Source: Helicoverpa zea
Taxonomy: Eukaryota > Arthropoda > Insecta > Lepidoptera > Noctuidae
Assembly: GCF_022581195.2 (NCBI RefSeq)
Contig: NC_061469.1
Location: 8,922,501-8,986,500 of the forward strand
DNA: 64,000 nucleotides
Reading direction: 5' to 3'
This document shows positions 15,001 through 25,600 of the stretch, in pieces. The position numbers and the translations under genes were made by a program. Under the pieces are notes generated by a model, which saw nothing but the letters and a program-made list of their open reading frames with translations, was not told the origin of the DNA and made no database searches. Numbering within the stretch: the stretch's first letter is position 1; each line of letters begins with the position of its first letter.

Positions 15001-15689
15001 TGGTGACGGTTCTGCGAACTGTGCTGGAGATATAGACCGTGAAGTGCTGTCCTCTCTGGTTGATGCCCCTTCTGAGCCTCCCACTGTGGACTGTGGTAAA
15101 CTGGCTACTCTCACGGAGCCACAACTCAACAATGTATCTTCACCCATAGAGTCAAAACTGTTGTACTGTCTTGTTTGTGACAGATCTGTCATTTTGGTAT
15201 CAGGCATTTCATCTAGCAAATTGTTCTCTGCCTTTTCCGTGACAATGAGTCCATCCGCTGGTATCTTTGACTGGTCATCTACTTCACTTTTTACTCCTTC
15301 TGAATAGTTTGGTTCTTTGTTTGTGTTGGCAACTTCAGGGGTGGAGGGTTCTGTGGAGCTACGAGGAACTGGTGCGGGGGAAAAGCGAGCTTGTGAGGAG
15401 GTCTGCAGATCTGGCGAGGGCATCGACGCGCCTGGTGTGACCGGGGGGCTCGCTGGGGACGGCGCAGAGCCTGCGCCACTGAGCGCGGCCAGGCGCGCAA
15501 GGCGACGTCTCCGAATCTGCAAGCAACCGACATGAGGTCCTGCTGCACGTGGATGAACCTTATGCACGCGCCAACATCAAACACCAACGCTTTGTTTTGT
15601 TACGAAATTAGATTGGCCATACGCATTACGCCAAGGTTCGTTTACAAAACAAATTTTCTACTTACCTCTTCTTGACTCAGCTCACTCAT
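31..15689 (-). CDS. UBE4B: Ubiquitin conjugation factor E4 B (U-box E3/E4 ligase), 19 exons
   Basis: Extends ubiquitin chains on pre-ubiquitinated substrates, working with an E2 and, in known relatives, the Cdc48/p97 ATPase. Spliced exons (minus order): 15666-15689, 14884-15516, 13241-13385, 12481-13043, 12076-12333, 11450-11696, 5924-6097, 4830-4950, 4270-4401, 3618-3815, 3013-3355, 2775-2870, 1948-2069, 1537-1675, 1059-1172, 588-708, 366-472, 182-275, 31-92; 3693 nt, 1230 aa. The N-terminus reads MSELSQEEIRRRRLARLAAL, the hallmark start of UBE4B, followed by a Ser/Pro-rich tail to about residue 260. The Ufd2 core spans about 380-1140 (FKNPYLVAKIVEV, FYDKFTIRFHIS, MLNFNLQQLCGPKC). The C-terminal U-box, about 1155-1226, has EEFRDPLMDTLMTDP and IMDRSVILRHLLNSATDPFNR. 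An 89-nt intron (93-181) splits the U-box. All junctions are GT-AG and in phase. Intron 6 (6098-11449) carries transposons; intron 2 (13386-14883) carries a repeat. The protein is a little shorter than human (1302). The 3' UTR leaves the window. Confidence 0.96.
4012..4050. repeat. Short AT-rich direct repeat in UBE4B intron
   Basis: An 18-bp unit, TATAGTATAATATGTATA, occurs twice (4012-4029 and 4033-4050) with a 21-bp period. Looks like local tandem duplication; no function seen. Confidence 0.7.
5005..5245 (-). repeat. Diverged antisense SINE body in UBE4B intron
   Basis: Contains ACTATGTTGGGGTCGG..TTCCAG, the reverse complement of the 3' body seen in the fuller SINE at 26848-27229, and further on TAACCTACCCGTAAGGACTGCC and GTGCCTTCGAAAACAC matching inner parts of that copy with many changes. 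The tRNA-like head is not recognisable, so this is an old, truncated copy inserted antisense to the SINE consensus. Confidence 0.7.
8188..8217 (+). repeat. Paired poly-G runs
   Basis: Ten G at 8188-8197, a GGG at about 8206-8208 and seven G at 8211-8217, preceded by an A9 run. Low-complexity tract in the large UBE4B intron; it could fold as a G-quadruplex on the plus strand, which is antisense to the UBE4B transcript. Confidence 0.6.
8717..9485 (+). mobile_element. Internally deleted hAT-superfamily DNA transposon
   Basis: Terminal inverted repeats AGGGACACG (8717-8725) and CGTGTCCCT (9477-9485) bound a 769-bp element. The flanks GTATCTCT (8709-8716) and ATATCTCT (9486-9493) match at 7 of 8 positions, as expected of an aged 8-bp hAT target-site duplication. 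Many subterminal copies of the motif GTATCGA/TCGATAC lie just inside both ends, resembling transposase-binding repeats of hAT elements. The inside holds only the C-terminal part of a transposase (8892-9152), so the copy is non-autonomous. It sits in UBE4B intron 6. Confidence 0.85.
8892..9152 (+). pseudogene. hAT transposase C-terminal dimerisation domain, with in-frame stop
   Basis: The reading frame gives ISYYLSAQVSPLSVDPLKQW, then EDMKVVFPK, a TAA stop at 8979-8981, and then continues in the same frame with YKLAREYISIPATSVPSEQL, FSKAGSTITKIRNRLSPKRL and NKLLFLSDC to a final TAA at 9150-9152. DPLxWW/DPLKQW, SIPATSVPSExxFSxAG and RNRLSP are signature motifs of the hAT C-terminal dimerisation domain of BED-finger transposases. 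The catalytic core and BED finger are absent. The single in-frame stop and missing upstream part show that this is a dead remnant. Confidence 0.88.
9581..10502. mobile_element. DNA transposon with 30-bp TIRs and 8-bp TSD, family unassigned
   Basis: Left TIR 9581-9610 begins TCGGCCATTCAGAGAATGCG; the right TIR 10473-10502 is its reverse complement with one mismatch in 30. The flanks ATTATAGT (9573-9580) and AGTATAGT (10503-10510) match at 7 of 8, pointing to an 8-bp target duplication (hAT- or P-like). Inside, the plus strand has a short frame ending at 10234 that is strongly acidic and serine-rich (HVGEDDDEDTTSSSKSESD), followed by AATAAA near 10268-10275, so it may keep the 3' exon of a former transposase gene. 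No domain recognised. It lies 95 bp from the hAT element, in the same UBE4B intron. Confidence 0.82.
10860..11040. other. GC-rich island with a CRE palindrome inside UBE4B intron 6
   Basis: This ~180-bp stretch is much richer in G+C and CpG than the intron around it and includes TGACGTCA at 11010-11017, the full palindromic CRE/ATF site. Overlapping open frames on both strands reflect the base composition and show no recognised domain. It could be an internal promoter or enhancer for a short UBE4B transcript starting before exon 7, or a transposon fragment. Sequence alone does not decide. Confidence 0.3.
11122..11262. repeat. Degenerate ACCTACATTTAT tandem tract
   Basis: The words ACCTACATTTA and TATACCTA recur irregularly through this AT-rich stretch. 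It is a degraded minisatellite with no coding potential, directly upstream in plus coordinates of UBE4B exon 6. Confidence 0.6.
13525..13713. repeat. Dispersed lepidopteran repeat fragment
   Basis: Starts GAGTTCCGTACCAAAAGGG and ends GCGTGAGTCCGACTTG, with TCTGTCCGTCCGTCTG inside. This combination (..GTTCCGTAC..TCTGTCTGTC..CGAGTCCGACTCGCACTTGGCCGG..) is familiar from high-copy repeats in moth and butterfly genomes, probably a non-LTR 3' end. It lies in UBE4B intron 2; the rest of that intron shows nothing. Confidence 0.6.
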
Positions 15690-16651
15690 GATTGATGATT
15701 ACTATTCTGTACGTTGAGCAGCAACTATTGAAACCACTATTTCACTGAATTTAGTTTCAAAATTTTGGATAGGAAAGAAGAGCAAGCCTCACAACGGCGA
15801 GTCAGTCACCTCGCTCAGCTGTTTGACGTTTGTGGTTGGTACAATGACGAGAAAGTATTGAAAATACACGCGTCATCCTTGCCTGAACTCAAGTCCCAAC
15901 AAAAGCCTAAGTATTCTCTCTCTTTCTATCAGCATCAAGCCACACGTTAGAAAAAGAGATAGCGCTATGTATTCTAGGTAGCAATCCAATAGCAATCTAT
16001 ACGCATGTTGCCATTTGCACATGTTTTTATGTATAATAAAGTGTATTCGATTTCATAGCAGCTTTATCAATAAATTTGTCGTTTTTTTCTGATAGCCAAT
16101 AAATTAAACAAAATGGTATTGTTTTAATAATTATTTCCAATATGTTTTTCTGATTGGAATTAGATTCTTTTTAAAAAAACATTATTTCAGAAAGACGCCA
16201 AAAAAAACAAAATTCGTTCAATAACTTCAATAGCCATACAAGCTTTTGAAAACTTAACTTACTAAAAGTTTACATGTATAAAATGTGTAAATAAATCTGA
16301 AATTGATAATTATTAATAAAAAAATATGTTTCTACGTTAATAATAACAGATAAATATTTAATTTTGTCATGTTTTATCTGTGTGTTTTAGAACGAAAGTT
16401 ATGTGGTCAATGGCCGCATGTATTGTTAATTTGTTTACGTTTGGATTGATAAAATATTTCTAAATATTCTATTTTTATGAGTAATAAAAAAGTGGGATTA
16501 ATTTCTTCAATATAATTGTCGCTAGCGGTGTCAGTTATGTATTGATATGAAAATGTGAAGTGCAGTGTACAGTAAATAATGTAATTAATTTTCTAGACAA
16601 TTATCTTGTGATTTTGTCGCAGGGTAGATTTAGTAACCATTATTTATTAAA
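15690..16651. promoter_or_regulatory. Shared upstream region of UBE4B and TOR-A
   Basis: The start codons of the two genes lie 962 bp apart and point away from each other, so both promoters and 5' UTRs must lie here unless further non-coding exons exist. The stretch is AT-rich with no CpG island and no clear TATA box that I would defend. A 61-codon open frame at 15765-15950 has no recognisable content and is probably chance. Confidence 0.5.
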
Positions 16652-19600
16652 ATGACAAGTTTTCAAGTTTCTGATCTGGTGTCGGGCCTGAAGTCTCGCC
16701 ATGCGGAGACTAGACATAAGGCCATTCGCGAATTGTTGCACTTCACCAAAACAGATCTCCGGGAGATGTCCCAGGAGTCTCTGCGGCAGGTGCTAGATGA
16801 CTTCAACCAACAGATACATGCGCTCACCTCCAGTTATGACAACAATGAGAAGAAAGCAGGAATCCTTACCATAGGTTTGTGTCTTATAGGTTACGCTATT
16901 TTGATTTCCATGTATCATTATCAATCAAGGTAAATGAGGATATTGTGATTTTGTCCCTGTGTTGTTATCTTGCATTTTAGTATCCCCATTAAATTATGTA
17001 CCGAAAAGTAACTCATTTGTAGTTCTACTTGTTTCAATGATATTAGAATCATAACAAAAATATTGTTGTTTTTTTGTAGTTTGCTTAATTGGAGGAGATA
17101 CGGAAACTACAAAAACTAGAAATATTCGTTATGCATACTACCTCAGAAATGTGTTTCCATCTACTGATTACAATGTGTTGGAATTAGGAGCTAAAACTAT
17201 GGGCAGACTTGCTGTGACACTTGGCATTAAAAGAGGGGAATATGTTGAATCTGAGCTGAAGAGGGCTTATGAATGGCTGGCAGAGGAAAGAAATGAAGGA
17301 AAGAGGCTTTCTGCTGTGATGATCCTGAGAGAACTAGCAATATGTATGCCATCATACTTCTTCCAACATATCAATGGATTCTTTAACTATATCATGATAC
17401 CACTGCGAGATCCTAAGGAACAGATCAGGGAGGCTGCCGCAAAGGCGCTAAGAGCAGCGTTAGTTATCACGTCACAGAGAGAAATACCTGAACAGAGTAA
17501 CAAAGCACACTGGTACATCCAGTGCTATGAACAGTCTATGCTGTCATTTGCTGAACAGCCCGGCAGAGACAGGGGCTTGAGTAGAGATGATCATGTGCAT
17601 GGTGCACTGCTCATACTTAATGAACTACTCAGGTGCTCCAATGCCACTTGGGAAAAGAAGTACACAACATTGATGCAGAAACTGGATGCTGAACAGGACA
17701 TATCAGATGAGATGACTTCCTTGAGCTCAAAAGTACAAAACTCTTGGACCGCTCAACAATTCCCTGATGATAAAAGTCAACAAACATTAGTATATGAATC
17801 GAGTATTTGCAAAAAGCTTATTGAAGAACAATATGAGAAGATTTGTGCAGGTGAGTACTTTTTTATGCTAGCAAACTTGTAATCTTTGTTGCATATCATT
17901 CAACCACTTTATTAAAGGAAAAGTCAGCATAAAGCTATCTTGTATAATCTTGATTTATTTACAGATGTAATGGCTCAACAAATATCAAGGGCACATAATG
18001 TACATCAAATGCTTCTCCTAATGATACCAAGACTGGCTGCTTTTAACAGAGAAGCATTTGCCAAGAGACACCTTAAGTCTACCATCAATCATTTGATTAC
18101 ATTTTTGCGAGGAAGGGAAAAGGAGAAAGCTATGGCATTCACCACATTAGGCCTTATTTGTGTAGCAGTAGAGTCTGATGTCCAGCAGTATTTGGGCAGA
18201 ATAATAGAAATTATAAAATTAACTTTACCACTTAAAGATACTCCTAAAAAACGCAATGGCTCTGACACACCATTGTTCAACTGTGTAACATTGTTAGGGT
18301 TTGCTATGAAAGAAGATGTAGCCAATGAAGTAAAAGAGTTGCTGGACCCAATGTGTGCTACTGGATTAAGTCCACAACTGACTACATGTTTCAAGGAACT
18401 CAGCCAGAATCTTCCTTCTCTTAAAAAAGATATAACAGACAGATTACTGAACATGCTGTCATTGATATTGCGAAAGAAGCCTTATGCTCCAAATAATGGT
18501 GAAAATCAAATAGTTCACATGTTTACTACGGCTATGCTGGTGGAACCGCATGACGCTTCCAAGTTAGTACTAGCACTACGCACGCTCGGCTCCTTCGACT
18601 TTGAATGGAATAATACCCTGATGTCGTTCATAAGGCGATGTACAGATCACTACCTCTTAAGTGAACAGCACGATATTAGGATAGAAGCTGTAAAAACTGC
18701 GTCGAAGCTGCTTATAAAAGCGGTTGAGAGATGCGCCCAGACTAATTCGCGGACTTTGACCGTAATAGTTGACGAGTCTCTCGGCAAATTGCTGTCGGTT
18801 GGCCGCTCAGATTTTGATCATGAAGTCAGATATAGGGTTCTGGAAATATTTACTAATCCTGTTTTCGATAGATATTTGGCTGTGGAAGAACATCTTAACT
18901 GTCTTTTTGTTGCAATTAATGATTCCAATAACGATGTAAGTGAGCTAGCCCTATGCCTAGTCGGAAGACTTAGCAACATAAACCCTAGTTACACTATACC
19001 CACACTGCGTCAATTGTTCGTACAAGTACTAATGGAACTGCAACACTCGGAATCGACACGTAACAAAGAGCAAGCGCTTCGAATGGTAAACAATATAATA
19101 TCGCATGCGCCAAGAATTACGCGACAATTTGTAGATACTATACTCAACGTATTAGTACCGAAATTGAAAGCAGAAGCAGACAACCCAACCATGGTTGCAA
19201 CAATACTGAAAGCGATAGGCGATTTAGCTGAAGTCAATGGAGGCGGAACTGCTCTCAATAAATGGTTGCCGGAACTAATGGCCATACAGATCAGTATATT
19301 GTCGGACCCTAATCAACCCGAAAAAAGAAGTGTAGCCCTGTGGTCGTTCGGCCAAGTAGTCGGTGCCACTGGGCATGTCGTCACACCTTATATGGAGTAT
19401 CCACATCTAATGGATATGATGTTGAATTTTCTGAAGACTGAACAACAGCCTAGAGAAAGGCGAGAAACCATACGAGTTCTGGGATTGCTGGGAGCTCTTG
19501 ACCCATACAAACACAAAGTTAATCAGGGTTTGATCGACTTCCAAACTGTGTCCACTTTGATTCCCGTCTCTGACACTACTAATGAAAACATTGACGTCAA

Positions 19601-22600
19601 TATTAGTGATATGGTTGTTAACATGTCTCCTCTGATTCTCGATGAATTTTACCCGGCTATTGTTCTCACGTCTCTAATGAGAATGCTCCGCGATCCGATG
19701 TTGACACAACATCACACGAGCGTCGTGCATTCAGTCACATTTATTTTCCAATCTCTAGGCATCAAATGTGTTCCCTACATATCTCGAGTAACGCCGTGTC
19801 TCCTAAATGTGATACGAACTACCGATAACAGTACATTCAGGGAATTTCTGTTGACTCAACTGGCGCAACTCATTTCCGTAGTTAAGATACAAATACGAAA
19901 TTACTTGGAGGACATATTTGACATTATCAAGGAATACTGGACGCCTAACAGTCAACTGCAGCCCACGCTTATAATGTTGGTAGAACACATCACTGTAGCG
20001 ATCGGGCCGGAATTTAAAGTGTATCTTCGGAAAATACTACCTAATATTTTGAGGGTTCTTAAATATGACAATAGTAAGGATAGAGTTTTAACTGAAAAGT
20101 TATTGCTGACGATACAAAAGTTTGAGAACAATTTGGACGATGTGCTGCTCTCTATAGTGCCGGCTGTGACCGCACTGTTTGACGGCAGGCACGTTCCGCT
20201 GTCGATCTCGAAGCTTGCCATGGAGACTATGGAGCACTTGTGTATGTACTTGTACTTCAGGCCATTTTCCGCGGTTATCATACAAGCCCTGGCCAAAGTT
20301 TTGGACAACAATCCATCGTTGCGGCAAACAGCCATGAATACACTTTGCGCGTTGATTGTTCAACTGGGCCGTGAATACATTGACTACATACCGTCTGTGG
20401 ACAGAATACTGATAAAGCATAAAATACAATGTCCCAACTATATCGTGTTGGTGACCAGACTGCAAGCTATCTCTACTTTAGCATCCGATGACGATTATTT
20501 AGATGAGACTCGTCTTCGACTTAGAAACCAAAAGACTGACGTGAGTGAAGATTATTTACTATGCAATTACATAGCAAACGTCCAAAAAGTTACTGATCTA
20601 AAATATTCCAATATTACAGGTCGTAGGTCCAGGTGACATCCAGACCATTCAGAAATTATCTTTAAATGTGTCCAACTTACGGAAATGTTGGTCCATTAAG
20701 AATATAGTGTCCAAAGAAGACTGGATGGAATGGCTGAGACAGTTGAGCGTCGCTTTTCTTACCGAGTCTAACAGTCCGGCTATCAGGTGAGAATACAAAA
20801 TTACTTAGAAATAAGAAAGCTTTTATTATAATAGTTTATTTAACAAAATCAATGTGCATTTTCAGGGCGTGTTCAAGTCTAGCACAAAACTACCCACAGT
20901 TAGCGAGTGAGCTATTTAATGCAGCATTCATGTCTTGTTGGACGGAACTAGACGACAAGTCCCGTAAAGAACTGGTCCAGGCTCTAGAGCATGCCCTCAC
21001 TGTACCCGATACACCGGAGTTGGCACTCGCAGTACTGAACCTAGCTGAGTTCTTAGAACATTGCGAAAAGGGCTCTTTGCCCATACCGATAAAGTTGCTC
21101 GGTGATACAGCTATCAACTGCAGAGCTTACGCTAAGGCATTGTATTATAAGGTAAGATGAAATGAATAAATGTTTTTTGGGTGTTTGTTTGCCAAATCAG
21201 AGTTTTTAACCCCCGACGCAAAAACGACGGGGTGTTATAAGTTTGACGTGTCTGTGTGTGTGTGTGTGTGTGTATGTGGCATCGTAGCTCCCAAACGGAT
21301 GATCCGATTGTAATGCGGTTTTTTTTGTTTAAAAGGTATGTCAGTCGGGAGTGTTCTTAGCTATGTTTGGTGGAAATCGGTTCAGGTCTTCAAGGTCATC
21401 AGCTCGTTTGCTAGATGTGATAGGAATGTTACACGCTCAGTTTACTTGCAAGTATATGTGGGATCTGAAATTTGAAACACTAATATCTTTTGGAACCACT
21501 GAGCTGGTCTGCTGTTAGGGCACGAAGGTAGGAGACGTAACCCTGAACTGCCTTTTAGTAAACCCATCGAGTTTGGGCTCGTTGAATTTGTCTTGACGAG
21601 TTCTCTTCATGTTTCTTATTGACGAGAACCTGATGCTGGAAATGGGATGTGGAGGATGAAACCCTGAAATGCCGGAATGAAACGGATAAACCGATTTATA
21701 TTTTTGCTGAAAATCTAGAATGTCCAAAGGTTAATCTTTATTGTTTCTCAATCTGTGCAATTCTCCTAGAGCCAATTTGTCATGAGGATTGTTAAGCAGG
21801 TTCCTTTGGCCGAGATCACATATAGCGACCCATCTTAAGATAAAATAAATTAAATGAAAGAAGGAAAAATTAAGGAGCTCCTTTAAAAAGCATGAAATAA
21901 AATTAAATTATAAATTTAAAAAAACCCCCGACCCAAAAAAAGTACGCAATAATTATGACAAAAGGTTAAACACGCCAAACCCTATAAAAAGCAAAAAATA
22001 ACTTTTAACACTACGTAAACTAAATTTTGACGTGTCGGGGGACCGCTTTTTACCTTCATAAATACTTACATAAATCAAATGATACCTACCTAATTACAAC
22101 ATTCGTTAAAAAAAAAACACGTATCTAAAGTAATGAATTAGAGCGGTCCCCAGACACGACAAAATTTAGTTTACGTAGTGTTAAAAGTTATTTTTTGCTT
22201 TTTATAGGGTTTGGCGTGTTTAACCTTTTGTCATAATTATTGCGTACTTTTTTTGGGTCGGGGGTTTTTTTAAATTTATAATTTAATTTTATGGCAATTA
22301 TATATATTTTATAATTTCTGTCAAACCAAGCATTACCACTACATATACTAATCGTTCCTGTTCATGTATTCAAATACCGTCTTATATTTCCAGGAACAAG
22401 AATACAAAAGAAACCCATCTAAACAAGTCATTGAGGCACTCATACATATAAACAACAAACTCCAAAGAAACGAGGCCAGTAATGGTTTACTAGAGAAAGT
22501 CATAACGCAAAAGAAAAATGGCGAAACTTCCCTCAATGTTCACGTTAGGTGGTACGAGAAGTTACACAATTGGGATCAGGCTTTAGAACTGTATAATAAG

Positions 22601-25600
22601 AAGTTAGAAGTAGAGCCTCTTGATGAAGACTCGCGACTTGGTATGATGAGATGTCTAGAGGCTTTAGGAGAGTGGAGGAAGATATATAACCTCACTTCAG
22701 AGCAGTGGCACAATGCATCAGATGATGTCAGGAAGAAATCTGCAAAAATAGCCGCCGCAGCATCCTGGGGCTTGCAAGAATGGGACTCGATGCGGAAGTA
22801 TGTAGAGGTCATCTCTGAGGACAGTCAAGAAGGTGCTTTCTATCGAGCAATCCTTGCTATCCACGAGGGCCACTGGCCGGAGTCCAGGCATTACATCGAC
22901 TCTGCTCGGAGTCTGCTAGATCTTGAGTTAACTGCTGTGGTCGGCGAGAGCTACCAGAGAGCATATGGAGCACTTGTAAACGCGCAACTGCTCACAGAAT
23001 TAGAAGAGGTAGTGACGTACAAACTTGTGGAAGAACGACGAAATCCTATCAGGAAATGTTGGTGGCTGAGACTGCAAGGCGGGCAGCGGTTAGTTGAGGA
23101 TTGGAGGAAAATGCTGCAGATACGTAGCTTAGTCATGTCGCCTCGTGAAGACTTCCAGACGTGGCTAAAGTTCGCGTCCTTATGTAGGAAGACTGGTGCA
23201 TTCAATCAAGCTCACAAGATAGTTCTTTCCATTTTAGGATCTGATCCAGTCACTAACCCGGATGTACTACTCCGAATGCAAGATCCCAGAATCGTGTTAG
23301 CTTACAGCAAGAACTTGTGGGATGCTGGGAACAAACGATACGCTTATGACGTGCTACAGAGGTTTTTGGATAACTCGGAACCAGATAACGATGAGCATTG
23401 CAAATTATTAGCGCGTTGTCACCTTAAATTAGGATCCTGGTGCGAATCTCTTCAAGAAATCAATGAGTTGTCTATACCGGAGATATTGAGGAACTACGAG
23501 TCAGCAACGCTTCTCGCGCCCGATTGGTATAAAGCATGCCATGCGTGGGCCTGCATGAACTTCGAGACAGTCTTGTTTTATAAACAACAGGACAATTTAT
23601 CTGAGAGTAGCTTAGCGGGTGGCTCTGGAGAAAAGAAAGTATCTCGGGCAGACTTTATTAATACCCATACTATACCCGCCATAGAAGGTTTCTTCAAGTC
23701 TATAAGTTTGTCGAATGGCAGCGCGCTGCAGGATACACTGAGACTGCTTACATTGTGGTTCGACCACGGACACCACCCGGCGATATACGACGCCTTGTTC
23801 GAAGGCATCAGACAAATCGACGTCAAGATATGGTTACAAGTCATTCCGCAGCTAATCGCTCGTATTGATTCACCAAGGAGTTTGGTTGCCAAATTAGTTC
23901 ATATACTCCTAATAGATATAGGCAAGTTGCACCCTCAGGCGTTAGTGTATCCTCTAACAGTGGCGACTAAATCCTCCTTCGTAACGAGAAAGAATGCTGC
24001 CAACTACATATTGAAGACGATGTGTGCACATTCTCAGAACCTGGTGAATGAAGCTGCTATCATATCAGAAGAACTAATAAAGGTCGCCATTTTGTGGCAT
24101 GACCAAGTATTTATTGCTCTCGACGAAGCTTCTAGGTGAGTTTTTACATTGTAAACGCCTGTGTTCGCAACTTGAAATACTTTGAAATATCGATATTGTT
24201 ATCGATATATTTGCTTTACGATATCGATATTTTCAGATTATATTACAGTGAGAAGGACTACCGCGGCATGTTCAAGACGTTAGACAAAATGCACGCGATG
24301 CTGGACCGGCCCCCGGAGACGTTGAAGGAAGTCTCGTTCCTGCAGATGTATGGACGAGATCTGCAGGAAGCGCATCGATGGTTAGAACTGTATAAAGTGA
24401 GTTGTCGACTTTTTATCCGATATATAATATACATATCTTTCATATATTGTTTTATAGCAAATTCTGACTTAGACCGATCAGTTCTCAAAATAGGTCCACA
24501 TTGATGTGGACTTCTATGTGTGGATATTTTATTGTTTTATAGACTCATGCACTTTTCACAATAATCAACAGATTTTCTTACTCCCATTACGTCATCTAAC
24601 ATCACGTTTCATTTCTCATTCCTTCAGGAATCCGGTGAGAACAGGTACCTCAACGAGGCTTGGGATCTATACTACCACGTGGTACGTCGAATAGGCACTC
24701 AGTTCCGTTCACTGACGTCACTGGAGCTGCAGTATGTCAGCAAACGTCTGCACACTTGTAAAGACTTGGAGCTCGCCGTGCCGGGGTCGTATGTACCCAA
24801 TGAAAAGGTCATCCGGATCTCGCATATACATAGTCATTTACAGGTTAGTACCATACTACAATTTAAACTTATATATCCATCTAAATATGTACAGAGCTAT
24901 TTCGGTAACGACAAATGGATTAACTATTTTTAATCGTTACTTATTTTCCTCAAGAGAGTGTCTAAAAACTGAATAGAATGAAACATACAATTCTTTAGTG
25001 AGGACTCAAAATATAAAGATTTTAACCGCTTTAGAAATTGCAGTTGATGAAATATGAAGTTTTATCATAAACCTCGAATCTCTCTCTTAAAGCCCCAGCA
25101 CTAACAAATTATCAATGTTCTCAGGTAATAAAATCAAAGCAGCGTCCCCGCCGCCTAACCATCCAAGGTTCCGACGGCAAGCAATACATGTTCCTACTAA
25201 AAGGTCACGAGGACTTGCGACAAGACGAGCGAGTCATGCAACTGTTCGGCCTGGTCAACACGTTACTTCAAGCTGACACCAACACATACAGACATGATCT
25301 AGCTATCCAGAGATATGCCGTCATCCCGCTGTCTCCCAACTCCGGCCTCATTGGTTGGGTGCCACAGTGTGACACGCTATACAACCTCATTAGTGATTAT
25401 AGAGATAAAAAGTCGAATAAAATGGCGCTCAGTACTGAACAACAGATCATGCTGCGGATGGCTTCTGATTATCAGAAGCTCATGTTGAGGCATAAGGTAA
25501 GTTCATCTTAAAGGCTAACTATATTTATAGTAAACTGACTCTCTCGCATTTTATGGGAACTGCTTTATGTATTCATATTCTTCATCTTTCGCGTTCGTAG

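Noticed and set aside
15765..15950. 61-codon frame between UBE4B and TOR-A
   Set aside because: No recognisable content, no neighbouring splice context, and it lies in the region expected to hold promoters.
24183..24233. TATCGATA words as DREF promoter sites
   Set aside because: They lie just before an internal splice acceptor, not near a transcription start; more likely a small palindromic repeat.
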